64,000 nt of DNA, from contig NZ_JAHCDI010000004.1 in assembly GCF_019697375.1 (NCBI RefSeq), positions 2,219,324 through 2,283,323 on the forward strand, read 5' to 3'. The DNA is from Micromonospora tarapacensis. Its GTDB lineage: Bacteria; Actinomycetota; Actinomycetes; Mycobacteriales; Micromonosporaceae. A program made the position numbers and the translations under genes. Every line of letters starts with the position of its first letter. Within the stretch, counting starts at the first letter, position 1. Below the pieces are notes generated by a model. That model saw only the letters and a list, made by a program, of their open reading frames with translations, ran no database searches and was not told where the DNA came from. Positions 26,536-36,304 of the stretch are shown in pieces.

Positions 26536-27716
26536 CTACCCGTGGCCGGGCGGGGCACCGGGATGGCTGGCCAGGACCACCGACAGCTCGAACCGGGCGG
26601 CCGGGTCGTCCAGGTCGGCACCGTACAGGTCGCGCAGGCGCTTGAGGCGGTAGCTGACCGTCTGCGGGTGGACGAACAGCTCGGCGGAGACCTCGGCGCG
26701 CGAGCCCCAGTGCCGCAGCCAGGAGTGCAGGGTGACCAGCAGGTTGTCCCGCTGCGCGGTGCGCAGGTCGGCCAGTGGCGCCAGGCGGCGAGCGGTGAGC
26801 ACCGACAGCGCGGCCGACTCACCGCGCAGGGCCAGCGCGGTCAGCTGGTCGTCGACGAAGATCGGGCCCGGGTCGGGTCCGACCAGCCCGGCGGCCACCT
26901 CGGCGAGCCGGACCGCGGCCGGCACCTGGGGCCAGCCCAGTTCCGGGCCGACCACCGCCCAGCGCCCGGCCAGCGCCCCGGCCAGCGGCTCGCGGGCCGC
27001 CCGGGGGCCGGCCCGCAGCAACAGCACCGCGTCGCGCCCACGCTCGATGACCAGGCCGTCGGCGCCGTACCGGAACCGCGCGTCGCGGGCCTGGTCCAGC
27101 GGCAGCAGGACGGGCACCACGGCGTCGAGGTCGGGCCAGCCGATCCGGGCCGCCGCCGCCTCCACCGCGCTGGGCATGGCGTCGCCGCGCAGCAGCAGCT
27201 CGGCGAGCTGCCGGCGGCGGTCCCCTCGCCGGCCTGCTCGCGCACCTGCAGGGCGTACCCGTCGGTGCTCGCGGCGGCCAGCTCGGCGACGTACGCGCTG
27301 ACCGCGTCGGAGAGGTCGATCAGTTCCTCGGTGTCGACCGGGCGCAGCCGGGCCAGCGACTGCGACGCGGTACGCAGCAGCAGCCGCGCCGCCGTCCGCA
27401 GCGCGGCCAGCAGGGCCTCCGGCCCCCGGTCCTCGCGCGCCTCGGCGGCCCCCAGCGCGACGAAGACCTCCCGGAAGCGGGGCGGCAGCGCCGGCTCGTC
27501 GGTGCCGATCAGGTCGAGGAACCGGTCGAGCGCCACCTGGACGGCGGTGTGCGCGTCCCGGGTGAACTTGTCGTCGGCGATGCCGGCGAAGGCGGGTGTG
27601 GCCTCGGTGACGGCGACCGCGACGGCGGCCACGGTCGCGGGCAGGTGCGGGCGCATGGCGGCGGCCAGGTCGGCGGAGAGACGTCGCCAGGGAGTCGCGG
27701 AAACAGGCCCACTCAC
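26536..27716 (-). CDS. PucR-family regulator (frameshifted)
   Basis: A start at GTG 27716 gives an N-terminal half (MSGPVSATPWRRLSADL to YALQVREQAGEG) in one frame and the C-terminal half in another. The C-terminal half holds the GGDEF-like region and a PucR C-terminal helix-turn-helix (AELFVHPQTVSYRLKRLRDLYGADL). Adding one base to the four-C run at 27222-27225 joins EGD to RRRQLAELLLRGDAM and gives a normal protein of about 394 residues. PucR regulators respond to metabolites and activate catabolic genes. This one is divergent from the aldolase-aminotransferase fusion gene and is its likely regulator. Confidence 0.82.
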
Positions 27717-27835
27717 CCCGCGATTTTGTCACGGCAGGATAAGAACACCCGGCATTCTCGCTGCCGGTGGGACGGTGTTTCGACCCGATCGCCCGCGCGA
27801 CGATGGACCCGGACGACCCGACGGAGGAGATCGCC

Positions 27836-30118
27836 GTGCAGCACCGCCTGTCCCGCCAGCACGTCGTCGACATGTGCCGGACCATGCTCGCCCGCGGCTA
27901 CCTCAAGGCCACCGAGGGCAACGTCTCGGTCCGCGTGCCCGGCCACCGGCTCTACGCGGTGACCCCGAGCAACTACGACTACGACCGGATGCGCGTGGCG
28001 GACGTCTGCCTCGTCGACTTCGACGGCAGGCAGGTGCCCGACGACTCCGGCGCCGGGCTCGAACCGTCGATCGAGTGCGGGATGCACGCCAACATCTACC
28101 GGCAGCGCCCGGACGTCAACGCGATCGTGCACACCCACCAGCCGTACGCCTCGGCGCTGGCCTTCCTGCGCAAGCCGATCCCGGCGCTGACCGACGAGCA
28201 GGTGCGCTTCCTCGGTCGCGAGGTGGCGATCGTCGACTACGCCCCGTCGGGCACCGGCTTCCTTGCCCGCAACGTGCAGAAGAAGGTGAGCAGCGGCGAC
28301 AACGCGTTCATCATCGCCAACCACGGGGTGGTCGCCGTGGGCACCGACCCGGACCGGGCGGTGTTCAACATGGCGTTGCTGGAGAAGGTCTCCATCGCGT
28401 ACCTGCTGGCACTGACCAGCGAGGCGGGGAAGGTCTACACCATCCCGACCGCGATCCGGGAGATCGCCTTCGGCAAGCTGCGCGCCGACGAGAAGCGGAT
28501 CGCCGCGCAGATCACCAGGGCGGTGCAACCGCTGCGGGTGCCGGCCGACGAGCCGCTTCCGAGCGCCGACGCGACCGCCGCCGAGAGCGCCGACGCCGCC
28601 GAGGCCGCGAGCGCCACGCCAGCGCCGGCGCAGACCACGGCCGGCGAGGCGGCGGGCACCGAGTCGGCCCGCCTCGGCTACGCGATCAGCGAGTACCCGG
28701 ACGTCGACGACGTGCTGCGGCGGCTGAAGGCGCTGACCGCCCAGCCGGTGCGCGGGCTGCGCCACGACGCGCTGCTGGACGTGCTCAACTACTTCGACAC
28801 CAGGTGCCGGGCCAGCAAGGAGATCACCGACCGGGCCCGGGGTCGGATCCCCGGCGGCGTGCAGCACAACCTGGCCTTCAACTACCCGTTCCCGCTCGCC
28901 GTCGACAAGGCCGAGGGCGCCTACCTGGTGGACCGGGACGGCAACACCTACATCGACTTCCTCCAGGCCGGCGGGCCGACGATCCTGGGCAGCAACTACG
29001 CCCCGGTCAACGAGCGGGTCGCCGAGGTGGTCCGGGCCTGCGGGCCGGTGACCGGCCTGTTCCACGAGTACGAACTCAAGCTCGCCGAGATCATCCACCG
29101 GTTCATGCCGCACGTGCAGATGTACCGCTCCCTCGGCTCCGGCACCGAGGCGGTGATGGCCGCCGTCCGGGGCGCCCGCGCCTTCACCGGCAAGAAGATG
29201 GTGATCAAGGTCGGCGGCGCGTACCACGGCTGGTCCGACACGATGGTGTACGGGCTGCGGGTGCCCGGCACGTACCGGATGAACGCCAAGGGCATCCCGT
29301 TCGGCGCGACCAGCCGCACCCGCGAGTCCTTCCCGCACGACCTGGGCCAGCTCAAGCGCAAGCTGATCGAGAACCGGCTGCGTGGCGGCACCGCCGCCGT
29401 CATCGTCGAACCGGTCGGCCCGGAGTCCGGCACCCGCCCGGTGCCCCGCGACTTCAACGCGCACGTCCGCGCGCTCTGCGACGAGTTCGGCGCACTGCTC
29501 ATCTTCGACGAGGTGATCACCGGTTTCCGGCTCGGTCTCGGCGGCGCGGCCGGCTACTTCGGCGTCACCCCCGACCTGACCGTGCTGGGCAAGGCGGTCT
29601 CCGGCGGCTACCCGATGGCCGGCGGGGTCGGCGGGCGGGCCGACGTGATGGCGGTCTTCGGCTCCGGGCTGGACGGCAAAAGTGGGGCGCACATCCAGGT
29701 CGGCGGCACGCTGTCGGCCAACCCGCTGTCCTGCGCGGCCGGCTACTTCGCGATCGAGGAGATGGCCCGGACCAACGCGCCGCTGATCGCCGGCCGCGCC
29801 GGTGACCGGCTCACCCGAGGGCTGCAACGGCTGATCGACTCCTACGGTCTGCCGTACGTCGCGTACAACCAGGGGTCCATCGTGCACCTGGAGTGCAGCG
29901 GCGTGATGCTGCTCGACATGCGCAACCCGGTGAAGCTGCTGCGCGAGAACAAGGCCCGCAAACGGCTGATGGAGCAGATGGGCGCCGCGTACACGGCGCA
30001 CGGCATCATCACCCTGGCCGGCTCCCGGATGTACACCTCGATGGCCGACACCGACGAGGTCGTCGACGACGCGCTCGCCCGGTTCGACCGGGTCTTCGCG
30101 TTGGTCGAGGGGGTCTGA
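27836..30118 (+). CDS. Class II aldolase fused to class III aminotransferase
   Basis: 760 residues from a GTG at 27836 with a strong GGAGGAG site 6 nt upstream. Residues about 1-225 form a class II (FucA/AraD) aldolase/epimerase domain: GNVSVRVPG, ECGMHANIYRQRPDVNAIVHTHQ (Glu and His metal ligands), and ANHGVVAVG. An Ala/Pro/Glu linker (about 240-285) leads to a PLP fold-type I aminotransferase like glutamate-1-semialdehyde aminomutase: YRSLGSGTEAVMAA, GGAYHGWSD, IFDEVITGFRLG, and the lysine in VLGKAVSGGYP. One protein could thus make or cleave a hydroxy-aldehyde and transaminate it. It is followed 4 bp later by an FGGY kinase. The substrate is unknown. Confidence 0.88.
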   Translation: MQHRLSRQHVVDMCRTMLARGYLKATEGNVSVRVPGHRLYAVTPSNYDYDRMRVADVCLVDFDGRQVPDDSGAGLEPSIECGMHANIYRQRPDVNAIVHTHQPYASALAFLRKPIPALTDEQVRFLGREVAIVDYAPSGTGFLARNVQKKVSSGDNAFIIANHGVVAVGTDPDRAVFNMALLEKVSIAYLLALTSEAGKVYTIPTAIREIAFGKLRADEKRIAAQITRAVQPLRVPADEPLPSADATAAESADAAEAASATPAPAQTTAGEAAGTESARLGYAISEYPDVDDVLRRLKALTAQPVRGLRHDALLDVLNYFDTRCRASKEITDRARGRIPGGVQHNLAFNYPFPLAVDKAEGAYLVDRDGNTYIDFLQAGGPTILGSNYAPVNERVAEVVRACGPVTGLFHEYELKLAEIIHRFMPHVQMYRSLGSGTEAVMAAVRGARAFTGKKMVIKVGGAYHGWSDTMVYGLRVPGTYRMNAKGIPFGATSRTRESFPHDLGQLKRKLIENRLRGGTAAVIVEPVGPESGTRPVPRDFNAHVRALCDEFGALLIFDEVITGFRLGLGGAAGYFGVTPDLTVLGKAVSGGYPMAGGVGGRADVMAVFGSGLDGKSGAHIQVGGTLSANPLSCAAGYFAIEEMARTNAPLIAGRAGDRLTRGLQRLIDSYGLPYVAYNQGSIVHLECSGVMLLDMRNPVKLLRENKARKRLMEQMGAAYTAHGIITLAGSRMYTSMADTDEVVDDALARFDRVFALVEGV

Positions 30119-30122
30119 GCCG

Positions 30123-31727
30123 GTGGCCGCCACCGCAGCGCAGACCCTCGCGATCGACCTGGGCACCTCGGGGATGAAGGCCGCCCTGGTCGCCGCCGAC
30201 GGCACGGTCACCGGCTGGGCCGAACGACCCGTCCCGCTGCGACTGCTGCCCGGCGGCGGCGCCGAACAGGACCCCCTGGCGTGGTGGGCGGCGCTCGGCG
30301 AGGTCGCGGGCGAGCTGGGCCGGGCCCACCCGGAGCAGCTGCGGGCCGTCGGCACGGTCTGCGCCTCCACCCAGGGTGAGGGGACCATCGCGGTGGACGC
30401 CGCCGGTGAACCGCTGACCCGATGCATCAGCTGGCTCGACATGCGCGGCGCGGCGCACCTGCGGCGACAGTTCGGCGGCTTCCCCGCGTACCAGGGGATG
30501 TCGGTGCGCCGGATCGCGCGCTGGCTGCGGCTCACCGGCGGGATGCCCTCGCCGACCGGCAAGGACCCCGCCGCCCACATGCTGTTCGTCCGCGACACCA
30601 TGCCGCAGGTGTACGCGCGGACCGCGACCTTCCTCAACGTCCTCGACTGGATCAACCTGAAGCTGACCGGACGCACGGTGGCCACCGTCGACTCGATCCT
30701 GACCTCATGGCTGACCGACAACCGCCGGCCCGGCGACATCCGCTACTCCCCCGCCCTGGTCGCCGACTGCGGCATCGACCGCGACAAGCTGCCGCCGATC
30801 GTGGCCTGCACCGACGTGATCGGCACGCTGACCCCGGCCGCCGCCGCGCACCTCGGGCTGCCCGAGTCGGTGCGGGTCGTCGCCGGCGCGATCGACAACA
30901 CCGCGGCGGCGATCGGCGCCGGCACCACCGGCGACAGGGAACCGCACCTGTACGTCGGCACCTCGTCGTGGATCGCGGCCCACGTGCCCCGGAAGAAGAC
31001 CGACGTCACCGCCGGCATCGCCGCGGTGCCCTGCGCCATCGGCGACCGCTATCTGATGACCGCCCTACAGGCCACCGCCGGGGCCAACCTGACCTGGCTG
31101 CGGGACAAGATCGTCGAGTACGACGATCCGCTGCTCGCCGCCGGGCACCTCAGCCGCGACGAGGGCACCATCTTCGACGCGTTCGACACGATCATCCCGA
31201 CGGTGCCGCCGGGCGCCCGCGGCGTGCTCTACACCCCCTGGCTGTACGGCGAACGCGCCCCCGTGGACGATCCGAACCTGCGCGCCGGCTTCCTCAACAT
31301 CTCGCTCGACACCAACCGCTCCGACCTGTTGCGGGCGGTCTTCGAGGGGGTCGCCCTCAACACCCGCTGGCTCACCCGCGCGGTCGACCGCTTCCTCGGC
31401 GCGCCGGTCACCTCGATGGCCATCACCGGCGGCGGGGCGCTGTCCGACTCGTGGTGCCAGATCTTCGCCGACGTGCTCGGCGTCGAGATCCGGCGGGATG
31501 CCCAGCCGCTCGCGGTCAACGCCCGCGGCGCGGGCTGGATCGGCGCGGTCGGCACCGGGCAACTCACCTTCGCCGACATCCCCGCGTTGATGCGTACCGA
31601 CCGGGTCTTCACGCCAACACCGGCCCACCAGGCCACCTACGACGAGATCTTCCAGACCTACCGGGAGTTGCACAGGCGGCTCGCCCCGGTGTACCGACGC
31701 CTCAACCGGCGCGCCGACCCCACCTGA
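30123..31727 (+). CDS. FGGY-family carbohydrate kinase
   Basis: 534 residues, GTG start 4 nt after the preceding stop, so cotranscribed. The N-terminal ATPase/sugar domain begins LAIDLGTSGMKAALV. The C-terminal domain has AITGGGALSDSWCQIFADVLGVEIRR, the FGGY family adenine-binding pattern, and IDNTAAAIGAGTTG in the middle. The catalytic Asp is probably in SWLDMRG or GAIDN. It phosphorylates a sugar or polyol, most likely producing the phosphorylated substrate for the fused aldolase. Xylulose-, glycerol- or erythritol-type substrates are possible; the sequence alone does not decide. Confidence 0.9.
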   Translation: MAATAAQTLAIDLGTSGMKAALVAADGTVTGWAERPVPLRLLPGGGAEQDPLAWWAALGEVAGELGRAHPEQLRAVGTVCASTQGEGTIAVDAAGEPLTRCISWLDMRGAAHLRRQFGGFPAYQGMSVRRIARWLRLTGGMPSPTGKDPAAHMLFVRDTMPQVYARTATFLNVLDWINLKLTGRTVATVDSILTSWLTDNRRPGDIRYSPALVADCGIDRDKLPPIVACTDVIGTLTPAAAAHLGLPESVRVVAGAIDNTAAAIGAGTTGDREPHLYVGTSSWIAAHVPRKKTDVTAGIAAVPCAIGDRYLMTALQATAGANLTWLRDKIVEYDDPLLAAGHLSRDEGTIFDAFDTIIPTVPPGARGVLYTPWLYGERAPVDDPNLRAGFLNISLDTNRSDLLRAVFEGVALNTRWLTRAVDRFLGAPVTSMAITGGGALSDSWCQIFADVLGVEIRRDAQPLAVNARGAGWIGAVGTGQLTFADIPALMRTDRVFTPTPAHQATYDEIFQTYRELHRRLAPVYRRLNRRADPT

Positions 31728-31798
31728 GCCAACCCTCGCTGACGTCCTGACCTGCCGAAACGGCCTCTGACAGGGTCGCTTTTGGGGAGACTGGGACC

Positions 31799-32512
31799 AT
31801 GGTCGACCTCAGACGGTACGTAGCCGAGCTCATCGGCACCTTCCTGCTGGTGTTCTTCGGCGTGGGCAGCGCCATCGCCGCCCGGGTCGAGGGCGGCGTG
31901 GTGGTGGTCTCGCTGGCGTTCGGGTTCGTGATGCTCGCGCTGGTCTACACGATCGGCCAGCTCTCCGGCAGCCACGTGAACCCGGCGGTGACCCTCGGCG
32001 TGCTGCTCTCCGGCAAGATCTCGCTGCTCGGGGCGGTGGCGTACTGGATCGCCCAGTTCCTCGGTGCCGCCCTGGCGTCCTTCCTGCTCTGGGTGCTGGT
32101 GCGGTGGGGTGGGGTGACCGACCAGACCGGTGTGCTGGGCGCCAACGGCTACGGTACAAACATCAACGCCGGTGGAGCGATGCTGCTGGAGACCGTCCTG
32201 ACGTTCCTGTTCGTCCTGGTCGTGCTGGTGGTGGGCAAGCGCAGCACGGACCTGTCGGGCTTCGCCGGCCTGGCGATCGGGCTGGCGCTGGGCGTGGCGA
32301 ACCTGGTGGGTGTCGGGCTGACCGGGGCGGCGGTGAATCCCGCCCGCGCCTTCGGCCCGGCGATCTTCGAGGGTGGGGACGCGCTCGGGCAGCTCTGGGT
32401 GTTCATCGTCTTTCCGCTGCTCGGTGGGGTCCTGGCAGCGCTGGTCGCGCCACTTGTCGAACACGGCTCCGGCGTCACCAGGATCGGCACGCCCCGGCCG
32501 GCCGGGCGCTGA
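31799..32512 (+). CDS. MIP-family channel (aquaporin/glycerol facilitator)
   Basis: 237 residues with six membrane helices and both NPA boxes intact: GSHVNPAVTLG and GAAVNPARAFGPAI. The compact length and the second-half sequence without the Asp (NPARD) seen in GlpF-type glycerol channels favour a water-selective AqpZ-like pore. It lies 71 bp after the FGGY kinase on the same strand and may belong to that catabolic unit, or be independent. Confidence 0.92.
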   Translation: MVDLRRYVAELIGTFLLVFFGVGSAIAARVEGGVVVVSLAFGFVMLALVYTIGQLSGSHVNPAVTLGVLLSGKISLLGAVAYWIAQFLGAALASFLLWVLVRWGGVTDQTGVLGANGYGTNINAGGAMLLETVLTFLFVLVVLVVGKRSTDLSGFAGLAIGLALGVANLVGVGLTGAAVNPARAFGPAIFEGGDALGQLWVFIVFPLLGGVLAALVAPLVEHGSGVTRIGTPRPAGR

Positions 32513-32687
32513 CCCGGGCCGCCCTGGTGGTGCGGGACCCCACGGTAGGCCGGGATGCCACTTCCCACTATTTGGGATTTGGTGCCGAGAAGCCAGCCCG
32601 AAAGTTTCGGTCGCCATCGATGATGGCTCCTATCCTCCAATCGATGCGACGCTATGACGTCGGCGCCGGCCATCGGCAGGAGGATAC

Positions 32688-34502
32688 GTGCAGGCAATAC
32701 GTCGAAGGCTACTCGGAGCCCCGTCCGCTGACCGCGAGCAAGCCGACCCGGACCAGGCCGAATCGCAGCTCCGGTCCCGATCCGGACAGGAGCGGCTGGC
32801 GAGGGCCTTTCGGAGGGCGTCGCGCCTGCTGCGGCATGAATGGACGTTGACGACGATCGCTGGCCTGGCGTTTGCCGTTCTCCTCACCTGGCCGACGCTG
32901 AAGCAGCCGTGGACGACCATCCCGGGCGACATCGGCGATCCCCCATTGCAGGCGTGGCAGGTCGCCTGGGCCGGGCATGCTCTGATCACCGACCCACTCA
33001 ACCTCTGGCACTCGAACACTTTCTTCCCGGATGTGTACACGTACGCCTACACCGACATCGTGCTCGGATATGCACCGGCCGGCCTGCTCGGCCACGGTGT
33101 GGCGGCTGCCATCTTCCGCTACAACCTCCTCTACGTCCTGGCCCACGCACTCGCCTTCGTCGGGGCGTACGCCCTGGTGCGCCAGCTGGGGGGAATCCGG
33201 ACGGCGGCGGCAGTGGCGGGCGTCGCCTGGGCCTTCGCGCCGTGGCGGCTCGCGCACGGCGGCCACCTGAACATCCTCTCCATCGGCGGTGTCGCGCTGT
33301 GCCTGGCGATGCTGGCTCGCGGCCACGGCTGGTCCCTGCGCGACGGCCACCGACCGGCGCTGCACCGCCCCGGATGGATCATGGCCGGCTGGCTGGTCGC
33401 CGCCTGGCAGATGACCCTGGGCCTGGCGATCGGCCTGCCGCTCGCGTACTTCCTGGCCGGCACCATGCTTGTCGTCCTCGTGGCGGTCGGCTGGACCCGC
33501 TGGCGGACCGGCACCTGGGTGTTGGGCCGCCGGGTGGTGCTGGCCAACCTTCTCGGTGGGGTCGCCTTCGGTGGCGTGTGCGTCTGGTTGGGGACCACCT
33601 TCCTGCGGGTGGTGGAGCTGAACCCGGAGGCGCACCGGGATCTGTCCTGGACGGAGATGTTCTCCCCACCCCTGCGGGGATACTTCGTCGCGCCCGCGGA
33701 CTCGTGGCTGTGGGGCGACCACTTCGCGGCCGCCCGCGCCCAGTTGTCCTGGCCGCCGGAGATGGCGCTGCTGCCGGGCGTCACGTTGATCGTGCTGGCC
33801 GTGGCCGGGCTGAGCTACTCGACGTTCCGGGTCCGCCACCGTCTTCTGCTCGGGCTCGGCGTGCTGGTCAGCGGCGCGCTCGGACTCGGCACCAACCTCC
33901 CCGGTCAGGGCGATCCGGGATACCTGACGTTGTCGCGGCTGCTGCCCGGCTGGGACGCGCTACGAACCCCGGGGCGGCTGATGGTGTGGACGAGCCTGCT
34001 GCTCGCCATTCTCGCAGCAGGAGCGATCAGCGAGTTCGGACGAAATCGCCCCAAGCGCGGGTGGCCGAGGTCGGTGAGCGCGGTAGCGCTCCTGGTGCCC
34101 CTGCTGCTGGTGCTGGTCGAGGGCGTCAACCGGACACCGCACCCCACCGTGCCCACCGCCCCGCCAGCGCTCCGGGCGGCGACCGAACCGATCCTGGTCC
34201 TACCCAGCAACGGTGTGGCCGAATCCGACATCATGCTCTGGTCCACCGACGGATTTCCCCGCGTCGCCAACGGTTCGGTCACCTTCCTGCCGGCCAGTCA
34301 ACAACAGATCCGCGCGGTGACCACGACGTTCCCCGATCCGGGCAGCATCGCATTTCTCCGGCAGGTCGGCATCCGGTCGGTGGTCGTCCTGCCGGATCGG
34401 CTGGCCGGCACGGCCTGGGACGGCCTGCCCAACCGGCCGGTCGATGGCCTCGGCATCACCCGGGAGGAGATAGCCGGGGCGTGGGTGTACCGCCTCGACT
34501 GA
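32688..34502 (+). CDS. Large membrane protein, GT-C glycosyltransferase-like
   Basis: 604 residues from a GTG with AGGAGG upstream. After a charged cytoplasmic start there are about 10-11 membrane segments in the first 470 residues, then a soluble outer domain of about 130 residues. The first outer loop contains GDIGDPPLQAWQVAW and SNTFFPDVYTYAYTD, with the acidic pair in the first loop that is characteristic of GT-C/YfhO-like polyprenyl-phosphate-sugar transferases. No specific reaction can be assigned. It is followed by a convergent antiporter gene; a weak inverted repeat (ACGGGCG / CGCCCGT) lies in the 47-bp gap. Confidence 0.75.
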   Translation: MQAIRRRLLGAPSADREQADPDQAESQLRSRSGQERLARAFRRASRLLRHEWTLTTIAGLAFAVLLTWPTLKQPWTTIPGDIGDPPLQAWQVAWAGHALITDPLNLWHSNTFFPDVYTYAYTDIVLGYAPAGLLGHGVAAAIFRYNLLYVLAHALAFVGAYALVRQLGGIRTAAAVAGVAWAFAPWRLAHGGHLNILSIGGVALCLAMLARGHGWSLRDGHRPALHRPGWIMAGWLVAAWQMTLGLAIGLPLAYFLAGTMLVVLVAVGWTRWRTGTWVLGRRVVLANLLGGVAFGGVCVWLGTTFLRVVELNPEAHRDLSWTEMFSPPLRGYFVAPADSWLWGDHFAAARAQLSWPPEMALLPGVTLIVLAVAGLSYSTFRVRHRLLLGLGVLVSGALGLGTNLPGQGDPGYLTLSRLLPGWDALRTPGRLMVWTSLLLAILAAGAISEFGRNRPKRGWPRSVSAVALLVPLLLVLVEGVNRTPHPTVPTAPPALRAATEPILVLPSNGVAESDIMLWSTDGFPRVANGSVTFLPASQQQIRAVTTTFPDPGSIAFLRQVGIRSVVVLPDRLAGTAWDGLPNRPVDGLGITREEIAGAWVYRLD

Positions 34503-34549
34503 GCCGGATCAGCGCAGGCGGTACGGGCGTCGGCTGCGGACGGCGCCCG

Positions 34550-36028
34550 TCACTCCCGGGTGGCGCCCATCGGCTCGCGGACCAGGGCGCCGTCGATGTA
34601 GCAGTAGCGCCACTCCTCGCCCTCCTCCAGCGACCGGATCAGCGGGTGCCCGGTGTGCCGGTAGTGCTCCTCGGCGTGGTTGTTGACCGAGTCGCTGCAA
34701 CAGCCGACCGCCCCGCAGGTCAGGCACATCCGCAGCTGCACCCAGTCGTCACCGCTCTCCACGCACTGCGGGCACGCGTGCGCGTCGGACTCGGTGATGT
34801 GGATCCGGTCCAGGTGGGTGCAGGCGGTGCTGATGGTCTCCTCGCGCACGTACCGCCAGCTGGCGTGCAGCAGCCGGTCCGGAATGATCCGGGCGAGGTA
34901 GCGGGAGTTCGCGGCGAGCAGCGGGCTGACCACGGCAAGGATCAGCACGTAAAGCGCGATGAACGGGCCGAGTCGGCCGTCGAGGCCGGCGGTGAGGGCG
35001 AGGGTGGCGAGGATCAGCGAGAACTCGCCCCGGCCCAGCACCGTCAGGCCGACGTTGGCCGCCCCGCGCTGGTTGAGCCCGAACAACCGGCCGGCGATCA
35101 GGCCCGCCAGCACGTTGGTGACGATGGTCATCGTGACCGCCAGCAGCACCGGCAGCGCCACCGAACCGAAGTCGCCGACGTCGATGCTCAGCCCGAACGC
35201 CACGAAGAAGACCGCCGCGAAGACGTCCCGCAGCGGCAGCACCAGGCGTTCCACCCGCTCGCGGATGGGAGTGCGGGCCACCACCAGACCGATCATCAGG
35301 GCGCCGATCGCGTCGGAGACACCGATCTCGGCCGAGACGCCGGCGACGAGCACCACCAACCCGACCATGAGAATGGCCAGCAGTTCGTCCTCGTTGCTGT
35401 CGATCACCTTGCTGACCAGGCGGGCACCGAAGCGGGCCACGGCGAAGAGCACCACCAGGTACGCGAAGCTGAGCCCGATGCGCAGCGCGAGTTCCCCGGC
35501 GGTCCCGGCGCCGGACAACAGCGGCGAGAGCAGCGCCAGGTACAGCGCGAGGAACAGGTCCTCGATCACGATGATGCCGAGAATGACCGGGGTCTCCGCG
35601 TTGGCCAGCCGGCGCAGCTCGATGAGCAGCTTGGTGACGATGGCCGACGAGGAGATGCCGAGCGCACCGGCGACCACGAACGCCTCGTGGCCACCCCAGC
35701 CCAGCGCGAGACCGAAGATCAGCCCGGCGCCGACGTTGAGCAGGATGTAGCAGCCGGCCGCGACGAACAGCCGCCTGCCACTGCCGAGCACCTGCCCGAT
35801 CGGGAACTCGACGCCCAGGTGGAACAGCAGCAGCACCAGGCCGAGCGAGGCGAGCAGGCTCAGGTCCTCGGGGTGGGCGATCAGCACGGGGCCAGGGGTG
35901 CCCGGCCCGAGCAGGATGCCGGCGAGCATGAAGAACGGCACGGTGGGCAGGTTGATCCGACGGCCGAAGCGGGCCAGCAGGCCCGCGATCAGCACGAGGG
36001 CTCCGAAGCCCACAAGGTCAGCGTGCAC
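34550..36028 (-). CDS. CPA2 cation:proton antiporter fused to UBP-type zinc finger
   Basis: 492 residues. The first about 395 are a KefB/KhtU-like CPA2 antiporter with about 12 helices (LPTVPFFMLAGILLGP, GISSSAIVTKLL, GRGEFSLILATLAL). The last about 85 residues are a ZnF-UBP domain: CTHLD, then CPQCVESGDDWVQLRMCLTCGAVGCC, then NNHAEEHYRHTGHPLIRS and a final WRYCYID. All Cys/His ligands for the usual zinc sites are present. In eukaryotes this fold binds the ubiquitin C-terminus; here it faces the cytoplasm and has no obvious ubiquitin partner. The upstream 75-residue protein looks like its regulatory subunit. Confidence 0.88.
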   Translation of the reverse strand: MHADLVGFGALVLIAGLLARFGRRINLPTVPFFMLAGILLGPGTPGPVLIAHPEDLSLLASLGLVLLLFHLGVEFPIGQVLGSGRRLFVAAGCYILLNVGAGLIFGLALGWGGHEAFVVAGALGISSSAIVTKLLIELRRLANAETPVILGIIVIEDLFLALYLALLSPLLSGAGTAGELALRIGLSFAYLVVLFAVARFGARLVSKVIDSNEDELLAILMVGLVVLVAGVSAEIGVSDAIGALMIGLVVARTPIRERVERLVLPLRDVFAAVFFVAFGLSIDVGDFGSVALPVLLAVTMTIVTNVLAGLIAGRLFGLNQRGAANVGLTVLGRGEFSLILATLALTAGLDGRLGPFIALYVLILAVVSPLLAANSRYLARIIPDRLLHASWRYVREETISTACTHLDRIHITESDAHACPQCVESGDDWVQLRMCLTCGAVGCCSDSVNNHAEEHYRHTGHPLIRSLEEGEEWRYCYIDGALVREPMGATRE

Positions 36029-36076
36029 GGTGAGGACTCCTGGAGTGGGCGGGGCGGGCTGTCGGAGCGGAGTCGA

Positions 36077-36304
36077 CTACTCGGAGAAGTAGGTGCCGGC
36101 CAGCAGCGCGCCGACCTTGCGCGCCTGCTCCTCCGACATCTCGATCACGGCCACCGGATCATCCTCGCCGGCGGCGAAGACGTACAGGTCGCGGGCACCG
36201 TCGCGGCGCACCACGACCGAGATCCGCTGGGTGTTGCTGCCCAGGTCGACGTCGTACCGCTTGCCGATTCCCGGCAGTTCCTGCACGTATATTCCTTTGC
36301 CCAT
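36077..36304 (-). CDS. Short antiporter regulatory subunit, KhtT-like N-domain
   Basis: 75 residues from an ATG at 36304: ELPGIGKRYDVDLG, ISVVVRRDGARDLYVF, VIEMSEEQARKVGALL. This matches the N-terminal domain of KhtT-like regulatory subunits of CPA2 antiporters. The C-terminal TrkA_C (RCK-C) domain found in full-length members (about 160 aa) is absent, and the following 48 bp to the antiporter start leaves no room for it. It is probably translated with the antiporter and may modulate it. The function of the truncated form is unknown. Confidence 0.72.
   Translation of the reverse strand: MGKGIYVQELPGIGKRYDVDLGSNTQRISVVVRRDGARDLYVFAAGEDDPVAVIEMSEEQARKVGALLAGTYFSE

Noticed and set aside
27713-30739. 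1008-codon open frame on the minus strand opposite the aldolase-aminotransferase and kinase genes
   Set aside because: Codons mirror the real genes; long antisense frames are normal in high-GC DNA. The plus strand encodes recognised catalytic motifs.
34500-34549. Inverted repeat ACGGGCG/CGCCCGT as a terminator
   Set aside because: Only 7 bp with a long loop and a weak context, so not entered as a feature.
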